From Rhizobiales bacterium 65-79 (GTDB taxonomy: Bacteria > Pseudomonadota > Alphaproteobacteria > Rhizobiales > Rhizobiaceae), in assembly GCA_001896885.1 (NCBI GenBank), contig MKRJ01000049.1:1-64000 (forward strand): DNA of 64,000 bases. Reading direction: 5' to 3'. Both the position numbers and the translations under genes were made by a program. Position 1 is the first letter of the stretch. Each line of letters begins with the position of its first letter. Positions 17,994-27,896 of this stretch are shown here, in pieces. The notes below the pieces were generated by a model, which made no database searches, was not told the origin of the DNA, and was given only the letters and a program-made list of their open reading frames with translations.

Positions 17994-19427
17994 ATGATCC
18001 TTGCCGCGTCAGCCATCGTTCACATCGCTGTGCAGGCGGGGCTGATCGTGCGGGTCCTGCTCAGGAAGCACCGGGCCCCCGCCGCGCGGATCGCCTGGGT
18101 GATCGTCATCCTGGCGGTGCCGCTCGCCGGCATCGGCGCCTACCTGCTCTTCGGCGAGGTGAATATCGGCCGCCGTCATTTCGAGCGCATGCGGACGGTG
18201 CTGCGAGAGCTCGGCAGGGAGGCCCTCCCCCGGGCTTCGGCTTCCTGCTCGGCGACCGTCCCGGACAGATGGATGCCGCTGTTCCGCGCGGGCAAGTCGG
18301 TGAACGGTTTCGAGCCGGTCGGGGGAAACCGCGCCGAGCTGATGGCGGATTCCGTCAAAAGCATCGAGCGCATGGTGGCGGACATCGACGCCGCGAGGAA
18401 GCACGTCCACCTGCTCTTCTATATCTGGCTGCCGGACAATAACGGGCGCGCGGTCGCCGCGGCGCTGAAGCGTGCGGCGGCGCGGGGCGTTGCCTGCCGC
18501 GCCATGGTCGACGATCTCGGCTCGCGGGAGCTGATCCGTTCGCCGCTCTGGCGGGAAATGGAGCAGGCGGGCGTGAAGCTCGCGCGGGCGCTGCCGATCG
18601 GCAATCCGCTGCTGCGCGTCTTCTTCGGCCGCATCGACCTCCGCAACCACCGCAAGATCGCGATCGTCGACAACCGGATCACCTATTGCGGCAGCCAGAA
18701 CTGCGCCGACCCGGAATTCCTGCCGAAGGCGAAATACGCGCCCTGGGTGGACGTGCTGCTACGCGTCGAGGGGCCGGTGGTGCGCCAGAACCAGTTCGTC
18801 TTCGCCACCGACTGGATGACCTTCGACGGCGAGGACATACGGCAGGTTCTTGAAGAACCGGTCGAGGCGCACGATCCCGGCTTCGCCGCGCAGGTGGTGG
18901 CCACCGGCCCGACCGGCCGCTTCTCCGCCATGCCGCAGATGTTCGAGAGCCTGATCTATGCGGCGCGGGACGAGCTTTTCGTCACCACGCCATACTACGC
19001 GCCGAACCAGGGGCTGCAGGACGCGCTCTGCGCCGCGGCCAGCCGCGGCGTCGATGTCACGCTCATCCTGCCGCGCCGCAACGACGATTTCGCCATCGCC
19101 GGCGCCAGCAGGAGCTACTATCTCGACCTGCTGCAGGCCGGCGTGAGGATTTTCGAATACGAGAAGGGCCTGCTGCACGCCAAGACCGTCACGATCGACG
19201 GCGAGATCACTTTCGTCGGCTCGGCGAACATGGACCGGCGCAGCTTCGACCTGAACTACGAAAACAACGTGCTGATCTGCGATGCCGGCGTCACCGCCGC
19301 CCTGCGGTCCAGGCAGGAGGCGTTTCTCGCAAAGTCGCTGGCGGTCCTGAAGGAGGAAGCCGAGGGCTGGCCGTGGTACCGGCGGCTCGCCAACAATCTG
19401 CTCGCCATCGTCAGCCCGCTGCTTTGA
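17994..19427 (+). CDS. cls: Cardiolipin synthase, phospholipase D family
   Basis: 477 residues. Two N-terminal membrane helices (about 1-55, with the [11 protein letters not shown] junction) are followed by two PLD domains. The HKD motifs are HRKIAIVDN (about 219) and HAKTVTIDG (about 398). It condenses phosphatidylglycerol to cardiolipin at the inner membrane. It starts with ATG at 17994, where the membrane helix begins. Single gene, with dispersed repeats downstream. Confidence 0.93.
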   Translation: MILAASAIVHIAVQAGLIVRVLLRKHRAPAARIAWVIVILAVPLAGIGAYLLFGEVNIGRRHFERMRTVLRELGREALPRASASCSATVPDRWMPLFRAGKSVNGFEPVGGNRAELMADSVKSIERMVADIDAARKHVHLLFYIWLPDNNGRAVAAALKRAAARGVACRAMVDDLGSRELIRSPLWREMEQAGVKLARALPIGNPLLRVFFGRIDLRNHRKIAIVDNRITYCGSQNCADPEFLPKAKYAPWVDVLLRVEGPVVRQNQFVFATDWMTFDGEDIRQVLEEPVEAHDPGFAAQVVATGPTGRFSAMPQMFESLIYAARDELFVTTPYYAPNQGLQDALCAAASRGVDVTLILPRRNDDFAIAGASRSYYLDLLQAGVRIFEYEKGLLHAKTVTIDGEITFVGSANMDRRSFDLNYENNVLICDAGVTAALRSRQEAFLAKSLAVLKEEAEGWPWYRRLANNLLAIVSPLL

Positions 19428-19474
19428 CCGGGAACGGCGCCGGAGCGGCCGCCTTGCCCGAAGCGTGGCGAACC

Positions 19475-19760
19475 CCTCCACCTTCGTCATCCACGGGCAA
19501 GCGAAGCGGAGCGGAGTGCGACCCGAGGATCCATGCCTGAAAAAGCACCGCAATGCGGTAAGAGTGCAGGATGGGCGGTTCCTTCTGCGCCGCAGACGGA
19601 CGGCCGCGCCGCTCCGGCATGGATCCTCGGGTCTCCGCAGTTCGCTGCGCTCCTGCTCCGCCCGTGGATGACGAAGGTGGAGGAGTTCGCGCGCTTCCGC
19701 GACCCGAGGATGACGAAGGTAGAGGGGTTCGCGCGCTCCTGCTCCACCCGAGGATGACGC
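19475..19760 (-). repeat. Two-armed intergenic repeat, copy C (inverted), with extra arm fragments
   Basis: A full copy (about 19475-19678) lies in the opposite orientation to copies A and B, without a nuclease gene beside it. Its right arm is close to the reverse complement of the left arm of copy A. Two truncated arms (GACCCGAGGATGACGAAGG and similar) follow to 19760. The rest of 19428-19903 has no gene. Confidence 0.75.
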
Positions 19761-19903
19761 AGGTGGGGATGCAGCCTGCCGGCTAATTTTCACCGGGGCC
19801 GCCGTTCCGTCGCGCGGGCGATGACACAATCGGTTGGCTTTCACATTGTATCGGTCTATCGAAGGCGCGGGAGCCCACGGGGTTCAACGTCCGAAGGATA
19901 TGA

Positions 19904-21067
19904 ATGCGCCTGATTTCCACGACCGGAGAGCTTGAGGCGGCGGTCGCCGAGCTTTCCAGATCCGATTTCGTCACAGTCGATACAGAATTCATCCGCGAGA
20001 CGACGTTCTGGCCGATCCTGTGCCTCATCCAGATGGCGGCGCCGGGGGTGACCGCGCTGGTCGACCCGATGGCCCCGGGGATCGACCTGAAGCCGTTCTT
20101 CGAGCTGATGGCGAACGAGAAGGTCACCAAGGTCTTCCACGCCGCGCGGCAGGACATCGAGATCGTCTTCCATCTCGGCGGGCTGATCCCGCATCCGGTC
20201 TTCGACACGCAGGTGGCGGCCATGGTCTGCGGTTTCGGCGACAGCGTCTCCTATGACCAGATCGTGCAGAAGATCACCGGGACGCGGCTCGACAAATCCT
20301 CCCGCTTCACCGACTGGCGGCATCGCCCGCTGTCGGAGAAGCAGCTCACCTACGCGCTCGCCGACGTCACCTACCTGATCGAGGTCTATCGCCATCTGAA
20401 GGAGGAACTGGAGCGCGAGAACCGCGGCCACTGGCTGAAGGAGGAGATGGACGTGCTCACCTCCCGCGAGACCTATGATCCGCATCCGGAGGACGCGTGG
20501 AAGCGGCTGAAGATGCGGCTGAGGAAACCGCAGGAACTGGCCGTGGTCCAGCATGTGGCCGCATGGCGCGAACGCGAGGCGCGTGAGCGCGACGTGCCGC
20601 GCCAGCGCGTCATCAAGGACGACGCCATCTACGAGATCGCACAGCAGCAGCCCCGCGACCAGGCGGCGCTGGCGAAGCTCAGGATGACGCCGAAGGGCTG
20701 GGAGCGGTCGGCCACCGCGGCGGGCCTGCTCGACGCGGTCAACGCCGCGCTCGCCCTGCCCCGCGAGGAGATGCCGAAGCCGCCCAAGCCTTTGCAGTCG
20801 CCGGAAGGGTCGAGCGCCGCGGCCGAGTTGCTCAAGGTGCTCCTGAAGATGATCGCCGAGAACGAGGGCGTGGCGCCGAAGGTGCTGGCCTCCGGCGACG
20901 ATCTCGACCGCATCGCCGCCGACGGCGACAAGGCGGACGTCGCGGCGCTCCACGGCTGGCGCCGCGCCGTCTTCGGCGACAAGGCGCTGAGGCTGGTGCG
21001 CGGCGAGCTGGCGTTGAAATTCGACGACCGCAAGGTGGCGGTGTTCGAGACGGACGGGGCGGCCTAG
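19904..21067 (+). CDS. rnd: Ribonuclease D
   Basis: 387 residues. A 3'-5' exoribonuclease of the DEDDy class that trims tRNA and other RNAs. Exo I is VDTEFIRE (Asp26, Glu28), Exo II lies in FHAARQDIE, and Exo III in YALADVTYL. An HRDC domain follows (about 205-285), then a second, weaker C-terminal HRDC-like part. The start ATG is clear, with GAAGGA upstream. Confidence 0.95.
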   Translation: MRLISTTGELEAAVAELSRSDFVTVDTEFIRETTFWPILCLIQMAAPGVTALVDPMAPGIDLKPFFELMANEKVTKVFHAARQDIEIVFHLGGLIPHPVFDTQVAAMVCGFGDSVSYDQIVQKITGTRLDKSSRFTDWRHRPLSEKQLTYALADVTYLIEVYRHLKEELERENRGHWLKEEMDVLTSRETYDPHPEDAWKRLKMRLRKPQELAVVQHVAAWREREARERDVPRQRVIKDDAIYEIAQQQPRDQAALAKLRMTPKGWERSATAAGLLDAVNAALALPREEMPKPPKPLQSPEGSSAAAELLKVLLKMIAENEGVAPKVLASGDDLDRIAADGDKADVAALHGWRRAVFGDKALRLVRGELALKFDDRKVAVFETDGAA

Positions 21068-21093
21068 GCAAAGGCCGCCGCGCCCGGCCCCGC

Positions 21094-21255
21094 TCAGAAC
21101 ACCGCCAGGTATTTGAGCAGCGACAAGATGCCGATGATGATGACGATGATCTGCACGATCTGGCGCGTGCGGCCGTCGAGCGGCAGCCGCTGAACCAGGT
21201 AGAGCACCAGGATGATCACCAGGAAGGTGATCAGGATTCCGATAAGGATCGACAT
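21094..21255 (-). CDS. Thivi_2564-family small membrane protein (53 aa)
   Basis: A 53-residue protein with two hydrophobic helices: MSILIGILITFLVIILVLY, then a short polar loop (LPLDGRTRQIVQ), then VIIIGILSLLKYL. This architecture matches the small Thivi_2564-type membrane family; no function is known. It lies just upstream of the YqeY gene on the same strand. Confidence 0.75.
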   Translation of the reverse strand: MSILIGILITFLVIILVLYLVQRLPLDGRTRQIVQIIVIIIGILSLLKYLAVF

Positions 21256-21294
21256 GATTGCCCCTCTCTGCGCCGGGCCCGATTGCCCGGAAAG

Positions 21295-21750
21295 CTAGCC
21301 AAGCAGGCTTTTGACGATGCCGCTGGCTTTGGAGAAATCCATTTGCCCCGCATATTGTTCCTTGAGGCGGCCGATCACCTTGCCCATGTCGCGCATCCCG
21401 GAAGCGCCCGTCTCCCCGATCGCCGCGGCGGCGGCGGCGCGGATTTCCGCCTCGTCCATCTGTCTCGGCATGAATTCGCGGATGACGGCGATCTCGGCGC
21501 GCTCCTTGGCCGCCAGTTCCGGCCGCTTGCCGGCCTCGAAGGCGGTGGCCGATTCTTCGCGCTGCTTCACCATCCTGGCGAGGATCTGCAAGATGTCGGC
21601 GTCGCTCGCCTCCGCCCTGCCCTCGCCGCGGCGGGCGATATCGTCCGCCTGGATCGCCGCGCGCACGAGCCTCAGCGTGGAAACCCGCTCGGCCTCGCGC
21701 GCCTTCTGCGCGCTCTTCAGCGCCTCGTCGATCTTCTCGCGCACGGACAT
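21295..21750 (-). CDS. yqeY: GatB/YqeY domain protein
   Basis: 151 residues. It matches YqeY, which resembles the tRNA-binding tail of GatB: MSVREKIDEALKSAQKARE at the start, VIREFMPRQMDEAEI in the middle, and MGKVIGRLKEQYAGQMDFSKASGIVK at the end. The tRNA-related role is inferred from the family. AAAGGAG six bases before the ATG supports the start. It is divergent from carA. Confidence 0.92.
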   Translation of the reverse strand: MSVREKIDEALKSAQKAREAERVSTLRLVRAAIQADDIARRGEGRAEASDADILQILARMVKQREESATAFEAGKRPELAAKERAEIAVIREFMPRQMDEAEIRAAAAAAIGETGASGMRDMGKVIGRLKEQYAGQMDFSKASGIVKSLLG

Positions 21751-21830
21751 GCCGGCTCCTTTCCCGTTGAGCGGTGCGGCGGTGCGCCCGGTTGACCGCG
21801 CCGCCGCCCTCGCCTATTGACCGGTCTCTT

Positions 21831-21975
21831 AGAGACCGTTTGAGAAACCGTCAGGCCGAGGCGAAAACGATGTTCGGCGAGCACCGGAGCGGAGTGTACA
21901 TCAGTACATGAGCACCGGAGCGCAGGCGAACGACGTTTGCAGCCCGGCCTCACGGATTTATCAGAAGGTCTCTTA
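21831..21975. repeat. Large imperfect palindrome upstream of carA
   Basis: The left arm (21831-21869, from AGAGACCGTTTGAGAAACCG) is complementary to the right arm (21934-21975, ending AAGGTCTCTTA) over about 40 bp with mismatches. The core has GAGCACCGGAGCG twice in direct orientation and a small inner dyad, TGTAC-ATCA-GTACA. It resembles the palindromic intergenic elements common in rhizobia. Any effect on carA is unknown. Confidence 0.65.
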
Positions 21976-22075
21976 GCGACTATCATCTAAGGAAGCACGC
22001 GAATTGCGCAACGGCGCGTTCGCCGCATTGATGCTGCGCCTTCCGCCAGCGCATCGAACCCGAAGGACGCCCGCA

Positions 22076-23275
22076 ATGGCCAGCACCGCCCCCTGGAGCC
22101 AACAGAAGCCCACCGCCCTCCTCGTCCTCGCCGACGGCACGGTGATCGAGGGGCGCGGGCTCGGCGCCGAAGGCGTGGCGGTCGGCGAGGTCTGCTTCAA
22201 CACGGCGCTGACCGGCTACGAGGAGATCCTGACAGACCCGTCCTATGCCGGCCAGATCGTCACCTTCACCTTCCCGCATATCGGCAATGTCGGCACCAAT
22301 GACGAGGATATCGAGGATTTGACGCCTGCCGCTCGCGCCGGCGCTGTCGGCGCCGTCTTCAAGGCCGGCATCACCGAACCCTCCAACTACCGCGCCGAGG
22401 GCGGGCTCGACCAATGGCTGAAGCGGCGCGGCGTCGTCGCCATCAGCGGCGTCGACACCCGCGCGCTGACCGCCCATATCCGCGTCGGCGGTGCGCCGAA
22501 TGCCGTCGTCGCCCACGCCGCGGACGGCGTCTTCGACCTCGACGAGCTGAAGGCGAAGGCGGCCGCATGGTCCGGGCTGGTCGGCCTCGACCTCGCCAAG
22601 GAGGTCACGTCGGGCCAGAGCTCGACCTGGACCGAGACGCCATGGGTATGGAACGAGGGCTACGGAGAGCTCGCCGAGCCCACGATGCACGTCGTCGCGG
22701 TGGACTACGGCATCAAGCGCAACATCCTGCGGCAGCTTGCCGGCCTGGGCGCCAGGGTGACCGTGGTGCCCGCCGACATGCCGGCCGGCGATATACTGGC
22801 GATGGAGCCGGACGGCGTGTTCCTGTCGAACGGCCCCGGCGACCCGGCGGCGACCGGCGAATACGCCGTGCCGATCATCCAGGACCTGCTCGAGGCCGAC
22901 ATACCGATCTTCGGCATCTGCCTCGGCCACCAGATGCTGGCGCTGGCGCTCGGCGGCGGCACGGTGAAGATGCACCAGGGCCATCACGGCGCCAACCATC
23001 CGGTGAAGGACCACACCACCGGCAAGGTCGAGATCGTCTCGATGAACCACGGCTTCGCGGTCGACGGCGACACGCTGCCCGACGGCGTCGAGGAGACGCA
23101 TGTGTCGCTCTTCGACGGCTCTAACTGCGGGCTTTCGATCATCGGCAGACCCGTCTTCTCGGTCCAGCACCATCCCGAGGCTTCGCCCGGCCCGCAGGAT
23201 TCGCACTATCTCTTCAAGCGTTTCGTCAACCTGATCCGCGAGCGGAAAGGGGAACCGGCCCTGGCGGAACGCTGA
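22076..23275 (+). CDS. carA: Carbamoyl-phosphate synthase small (glutaminase) subunit
   Basis: 399 residues from the ATG at 22076, which has GAAGGA upstream. It supplies ammonia from glutamine to CarB for arginine and pyrimidine synthesis. An N-terminal CPSase domain is followed by a class I glutaminase with the nucleophile in GICLGHQ (Cys282) and a catalytic HHPEASPGP. carB lies about 9.7 kb downstream rather than adjacent. Confidence 0.96.
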   Translation: MASTAPWSQQKPTALLVLADGTVIEGRGLGAEGVAVGEVCFNTALTGYEEILTDPSYAGQIVTFTFPHIGNVGTNDEDIEDLTPAARAGAVGAVFKAGITEPSNYRAEGGLDQWLKRRGVVAISGVDTRALTAHIRVGGAPNAVVAHAADGVFDLDELKAKAAAWSGLVGLDLAKEVTSGQSSTWTETPWVWNEGYGELAEPTMHVVAVDYGIKRNILRQLAGLGARVTVVPADMPAGDILAMEPDGVFLSNGPGDPAATGEYAVPIIQDLLEADIPIFGICLGHQMLALALGGGTVKMHQGHHGANHPVKDHTTGKVEIVSMNHGFAVDGDTLPDGVEETHVSLFDGSNCGLSIIGRPVFSVQHHPEASPGPQDSHYLFKRFVNLIRERKGEPALAER

Positions 23276-23290
23276 GTCGACCGCGCTCCG

Positions 23291-24553
23291 TCACGTACCG
23301 GCCTCCTCTCCTGCTTCCATCCGCGCGGCCTCCTTCGCCGCGGGCTTGCCGACCTTCGCCAGCAGCACGACGAGCGACAGGGCGAGGAAGATTCCCGCGA
23401 CGAGGTAAGCCGCGCCGGCAAAGCTCACCGGTGCCTTCGGCCCGGTGAACCAGGCAAATATCCCGGTATAGAGAAGCGGCGTGATGATCGAGGTGATCGA
23501 AAAGATCGAGGACATGGCGCCCTGCAGTTCGCCCTGCGCCGAAGGCGGCACCTTGGCGGCGGCGATGCTCCTGAGCGGGGGGTCGGCGAGCGCCTCGAGC
23601 GCCGTCGCCGCGATCACGGCATAGACCATCCAGCCCTGCCAGGCCGCGGCGTAGCCAAGGGCGGAGAGCGTGGCGAACGCCAGCCCGATCGCGGCCGTCC
23701 GCCATTCGCCGAGCCGCTTCACGACGCGCGGCAGCACCAGCCCCATGACGATCGCGCCGCCCAGCCCGTAAAGGCCGAGCGACAGCCCGATCTGGCCCTC
23801 GCTCCAGCCGTAGCGGTAGCTGGCGACGAACGACCAAACGGCCGGATAGACCATGTGGCCGAGCGTCATCAGGAAGAAGACGAGGCCGATCCAGCCGATG
23901 CCGGAATAGTTGCGCATCTGCATGAGCATCCCGACCGGGTTGGCGCGTCGCCAGTCGAAGGGGCGCCGGTGCTCGGCCGCCAGCGTCTCCGGCAGCAGGA
24001 AGACGCCGATCAGGAAATTGACGAAGGCGAGCGCCGCCGCGAAATAGAACGGCACGCGCGGCCCGAACGTGCCGAGCAGGCCGCCCAGCATCGGGCCGAT
24101 GATGAAGCCGATGCCGAAGGCTATGCCGAGCAGGCCGAAATTCCGGGCGCGGTTCTCGTCCGTGCTGACGTCCGCGATAAAGGCGGACGAGGTCGTGTAG
24201 CTCGCGCCGCTGATGCCGGCGAGCACGCGGCCGATGAACAGCATCGGATAGGACCACGCCACCGCGCAGATCAGATTGTCGATCGAGAAGGTCAGCACCG
24301 AGGCGAGCAGGACCGGCCGCCGCCCGAAGCGGTCGCTCAGGTTCCCGACGAGCGGCGCGAAGAAGAACTGCATCGCCGCATAGACGAAGAACAGCCAGCC
24401 GCCTTCGATGGCCGCCTCGCTGATGCTGACGCCCGTCAGTTCGCTGAGATAGGCCGGCAGCACCGGCATGATGATGCCGAAGCCGATGACGTCGAGGAGG
24501 AGCGTGGTGAAGACGAGGGCAAGGCCCCGCCTCGCTGTGGCGGCGTCGATCAT
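23291..24553 (-). CDS. MFS exporter of the TCR/Tet (drug:H+ antiporter 1) type
   Basis: 420 residues with 12 predicted membrane helices. The family signatures are [18 protein letters not shown] in helix 1 (motif D1), [14 protein letters not shown] in loop 2-3 (motif A) and [16 protein letters not shown] in helix 5 (motif C of exporters). This resembles TetA-class proteins, but the substrate cannot be told from the sequence. The ATG at 24553 is chosen because the ribosome binding site (GAGGAG) lies six bases before it; that site is enclosed in a hairpin. Confidence 0.88.
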   Translation of the reverse strand: MIDAATARRGLALVFTTLLLDVIGFGIIMPVLPAYLSELTGVSISEAAIEGGWLFFVYAAMQFFFAPLVGNLSDRFGRRPVLLASVLTFSIDNLICAVAWSYPMLFIGRVLAGISGASYTTSSAFIADVSTDENRARNFGLLGIAFGIGFIIGPMLGGLLGTFGPRVPFYFAAALAFVNFLIGVFLLPETLAAEHRRPFDWRRANPVGMLMQMRNYSGIGWIGLVFFLMTLGHMVYPAVWSFVASYRYGWSEGQIGLSLGLYGLGGAIVMGLVLPRVVKRLGEWRTAAIGLAFATLSALGYAAAWQGWMVYAVIAATALEALADPPLRSIAAAKVPPSAQGELQGAMSSIFSITSIITPLLYTGIFAWFTGPKAPVSFAGAAYLVAGIFLALSLVVLLAKVGKPAAKEAARMEAGEEAGT

Positions 24554-24557
24554 CGCT

Positions 24558-24579
24558 GGCTCCTCGAACGGGAGGAGCC
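24558..24579 (-). promoter_or_regulatory. Hairpin enclosing the ribosome binding site of the MFS exporter
   Basis: On the minus strand an 8-bp stem (GGCTCCTC with GAGGAGCC) closes a 6-base loop, CCGTTC. The 3' arm contains the Shine-Dalgarno sequence GAGGAG, and the arm ends four bases before the ATG. All but two pairs are G-C, so the site should be hidden unless opened. This suggests translational control, as known for several resistance genes, but no leader peptide was identified. Confidence 0.6.
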
Positions 24580-24807
24580 TTATAGGGGAACCGCCGCCGA
24601 GGAACAACGGCGGGGCGAATCACTTCGATCGATGGTCGCCGGCGCGCCGTCCCGGAAATCGGGCTGAGCGAAGCGACGTGAGGCTGTCCGGGAGCCAGTT
24701 TGTGATTTCGAAGCTCCGGAATGGGTTCCGGTCTTGCGGCCGGTCGCCATGCTACGGTCGCCAACCGGAATGGCGCGCGATCTGAAGCGGCTTCGTCTCC
24801 CCCTACC

Positions 24808-26388
24808 CTACGACGCCAGACGGACGTTGGTGATCTTGGTCTTGATCGACTTGAAGACGGCGTCGAGGTCGTTGCGCGAGGGCGCGTCGAAGAAATGCGC
24901 CGCGTCGGTCGCGCAATCCTTCAGCATCATGCCGGTCTTCACGTCCGGTTCCTCCAGCCGGATCGTGTAGAGTTCGATGCCTTCGGATTTGGCGTTTGTG
25001 CAGGCGTCGAGCGTCTTGGCGTTCATGAGGCCGTTGGTGGTCGCCGCGTTGCCCGTCGTGGTGCCGAGGCGCCCGTCGACCAGATAGCCGAAACTCGAAT
25101 AGGCGGAGCCGAGACCGGTGCCGTTGTTGCCGAAATTGTTGGAGCCGTCGGTCAGCACGATCATGACCTTCTTGACCGGATGATCGACCTTCGCCGGGTC
25201 GAGCCCGTCGGTGAAGGGCGGCTGCGGCGACAGCACCCGGGCGCCCCAGGCCACGCCTTCCATGATGTTGGTGTTGCCGGCCGCCGTGAGCGCGTTCACC
25301 TTGTCCTCCAGCGTCTTGTAATCGCTGGTGAGCGCGACGATCGGCTGGGTGTTGCAGCCGGCGTTCGGCCCCTTGCCGCCGGAGAGATCCATTTTCGGCG
25401 GCGCGCCCCACAGGTTGATCGCCAGCGGGATGCCGAGCGGGTTGAGGTTGACGCCGTATTTCAGCATCTTCTTGATCAGGCCGGGCAGGCTCTTGTCGAG
25501 CGGATCGACCGGGGAGGCGATATAGTTGTTTCTGTAGCCGCCCGTGTCGCCCTCGTCGATCGCGAATGCCGGTTCGAACAGCGTGTCGGGCTTGGACGGA
25601 TCGGGCGCGATGTCCTCCGAATCAAGGGCCTTGCCGGCGGCGGCCACGCGGGATTCGACGCAGCCGCCCCATTTCTGTCCGATGTGGTGGAGCACCTCGA
25701 AACGGCTGGTCCCCTTGCGGAATTCGACCTGCGGGATATTCGCCAGGCCCTTCATGTCGATCCAGTTCGCGCCGTCGTTCCGCTGGTTACCGAGCGCGTC
25801 GAAGGTCGGCCCGAACCGATCGCCCACATTGACGAAGGCCGAAAAGGGAACGAGCGCGAATTTGAGCTGGTTCCTGTCGGGCACCTGCTCCGACATGGTG
25901 TCGATGAGGCCGAGCACGGCGTCCTTCATCGCCTGCAGCTTGCCACCCGCCATCGAGCCGGTCGTGTCGAGCACGAGCCCGATCTCGTAGGAGACATAGG
26001 CGATGTCGGCCGTCGAGGACGCCTGCACCGTCGCCTCCGTATAGCCGAGAAGCGCCGCGAAGCTGAGCTTTATGTCCGCCGAGGCGGATACCGTGACGGC
26101 GCTGCCGACCCGCTTGACGTCGATGCGGCCGGTCTTTCCGCCGAAATTGGTCGCGACGAACTCGCTGGCGATCTTGCCGGCGTCGGCGTCGGAAACTTTC
26201 TCGCCCTCGCGCGCGATCGCGAGCGAGGCCGAATCCATCGCCCGCTGGAGCGCATCCTTCGCGCGGTTCATCGATGTGATATCGACGGCCAGGCCCGCCC
26301 CGATGACCAGCGGCGCCATCAGGAGCGCCGATACGATCGCGAAATTGCCGCGCGCATTCGCGGCGAAACGCATGACAGCAAGCCTCAT
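24808..26388 (-). CDS. Tad-like pilus/VWA-domain membrane protein (TadG type)
   Basis: 526 residues. The N-terminal TadE/G-like segment (GNFAIVSALLMAPLVIGAGLAVD, shown in part: FAIVSALLMAPLVIGAGLA) anchors it in the membrane. A von Willebrand factor A domain follows, with the metal site DTTGSM near 150 and a later LTDGSNN. Such proteins occur in Flp pilus clusters and alone in alphaproteobacteria; no other tad gene is nearby. The ATG at 26388 has GGGGG upstream; an alternative start lies seven codons earlier. Confidence 0.8.
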   Translation of the reverse strand: MRLAVMRFAANARGNFAIVSALLMAPLVIGAGLAVDITSMNRAKDALQRAMDSASLAIAREGEKVSDADAGKIASEFVATNFGGKTGRIDVKRVGSAVTVSASADIKLSFAALLGYTEATVQASSTADIAYVSYEIGLVLDTTGSMAGGKLQAMKDAVLGLIDTMSEQVPDRNQLKFALVPFSAFVNVGDRFGPTFDALGNQRNDGANWIDMKGLANIPQVEFRKGTSRFEVLHHIGQKWGGCVESRVAAAGKALDSEDIAPDPSKPDTLFEPAFAIDEGDTGGYRNNYIASPVDPLDKSLPGLIKKMLKYGVNLNPLGIPLAINLWGAPPKMDLSGGKGPNAGCNTQPIVALTSDYKTLEDKVNALTAAGNTNIMEGVAWGARVLSPQPPFTDGLDPAKVDHPVKKVMIVLTDGSNNFGNNGTGLGSAYSSFGYLVDGRLGTTTGNAATTNGLMNAKTLDACTNAKSEGIELYTIRLEEPDVKTGMMLKDCATDAAHFFDAPSRNDLDAVFKSIKTKITNVRLAS

Positions 26389-26513
26389 CCGCGCACCCCC
26401 AGGCAGCAACGCAATCAGCGAGGCTACCGAAGGCGGCTTAAGGCCGGTCTAAGCACGATCCGGCAAATTTACCGAACGGATTAACCCTAGTCTCGTGATA
26501 CCTGCCCGGGCTT

Positions 26514-27425
26514 TCAGATCGGATTGTTGAACGTATCGCAGGCCGACAGCTTGCCGGATTGGTAGCCGGTCTGGAACCAGTGTCGGCGCTGCGCCGAAGT
26601 GCCGTGGTTGAAGCTGTCGGGCACGACGTAGCCCTGCGTTTCCTTCTGCAGCGTATCGTCGCCGATCTGCGAGGCCGCGTTCAGCGCCTCGTCGACGTCG
26701 CCCTTCTCCAGGATGCCCTTCTGCTCGGTGAAGTGCGCCCAGATGCCGGCGAAGCAATCGGCCTGCAGTTCGACGCGCACCGACAGCTTGTTGGCGGTGA
26801 CCTGGTCCACCTGCCGCCTCTTTTCGTCGAATTTCCCGAGGATGCCGGTGAGGTCCTGCACGTGGTGGCCGATCTCGTGCGCGATCACATAGGCCTGGGC
26901 GAAATCGCCGGAAGCGTGGAACTGCTGCGACAGTTGCCGGAAGAAATCGGTGTCGAGATAGACCTTCTTGTCGTTCGGGCAGTAGAACGGCCCCATCGCC
27001 TTCTGCGCCGTGCCGCAGCCGCTCTGCGTCGCGCCGCTGAACAGCACCAGCTTCGGATCGGTGTAGGTCATGCCCTGCGACTGGAAGATGCCGGTCCAGG
27101 TATCCTCCGTCTCGGCCAGCACGGTCGCGACGAACTGCTTCATCTCGTCGTTCGCCTGCGTCCCGCCCTGCTGGCTGTAGCCGCCGCCGCTCGATACCGG
27201 ACCGTTGTCGCCGATGAACTGCATGGGATCGATGCCGAGGAAGCGCAGCACGAAAAACAGGATGACGAGGATGATGATGCCCTTGATGCCGCCGCCGCCG
27301 GCGCCACCGAGCGGAATGCGGAACCCGCCTCCCTGCCCGAACGGATCGTTGCCGCCGCCGAAGCCCCCGCCTTCGCCGCGCCGGTCCTCGATATTGTCGC
27401 TTTGCCGTCGGCCTTTCCAGAGCAT
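26514..27425 (-). CDS. ypfJ: Neutral zinc metallopeptidase (YpfJ family)
   Basis: 303 residues. A glycine-rich N-terminus is followed by one membrane helix (IIILVILFFVLRFLG) and a domain with the zinc-binding motif HEIGHHVQ near 182. The C-terminus has the family motif FNHGTSAQRRHWFQTGY. It is membrane anchored, with the catalytic domain probably periplasmic. The substrate is unknown. Confidence 0.9.
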   Translation of the reverse strand: MLWKGRRQSDNIEDRRGEGGGFGGGNDPFGQGGGFRIPLGGAGGGGIKGIIILVILFFVLRFLGIDPMQFIGDNGPVSSGGGYSQQGGTQANDEMKQFVATVLAETEDTWTGIFQSQGMTYTDPKLVLFSGATQSGCGTAQKAMGPFYCPNDKKVYLDTDFFRQLSQQFHASGDFAQAYVIAHEIGHHVQDLTGILGKFDEKRRQVDQVTANKLSVRVELQADCFAGIWAHFTEQKGILEKGDVDEALNAASQIGDDTLQKETQGYVVPDSFNHGTSAQRRHWFQTGYQSGKLSACDTFNNPI

Positions 27426-27635
27426 CGCTTTTTCCTCTCCTGACCATGCCGGCGAACGCGCGGGCCGCGACCAAAATATCCGAAGGAGGGGGCCGATTCA
27501 TAGCGATTTCTGCCGCCCGCCCCTCCGGGAAGCGAGGATCGCCCGCCTTTGCCGGAGTAGCTCCGGCGGGCGAATTTCAGGAAAATCAGAGGCTTGCAGG
27601 CGGAAGCGGATTCTCTCTCAGAACGGCTTCGAGGC

Positions 27636-27821
27636 TCAGCGCTGCTTCGAGCCGGCGTCCTTTCCGTCGGAACTCCGCGACCGCTCGTCGAAACGGGCAG
27701 CCCCCTTCTTCAAGGGGCTGCCCTTCTCGGATTCGACCTTGCGTTCCTCGTCCCTGGTCGAGCGCCTGAGGTCGCGCGCGGCCTCCTTGCCCTTCTCCGT
27801 CGGCGACTGGTTCACACCCAT
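27636..27821 (-). CDS. Small highly charged hypothetical protein (61 aa)
   Basis: It starts MGVNQSPTEKGKEAARDL behind a GGAGA site at a spacing of seven bases. It is almost entirely charged and polar (SPLKKGAARFDERSR) and probably disordered. The family is not recognised. It is likely a genuine small gene because of the ribosome binding site and biased composition. Confidence 0.5.
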   Translation of the reverse strand: MGVNQSPTEKGKEAARDLRRSTRDEERKVESEKGSPLKKGAARFDERSRSSDGKDAGSKQR

Positions 27822-27896
27822 CTTTCGTTCTCCGGCTGACGCCGCGACCATCGCGGCATCCCGGCAGAACGCGTGGCGCGCCGCCGCGTTCCTTGG

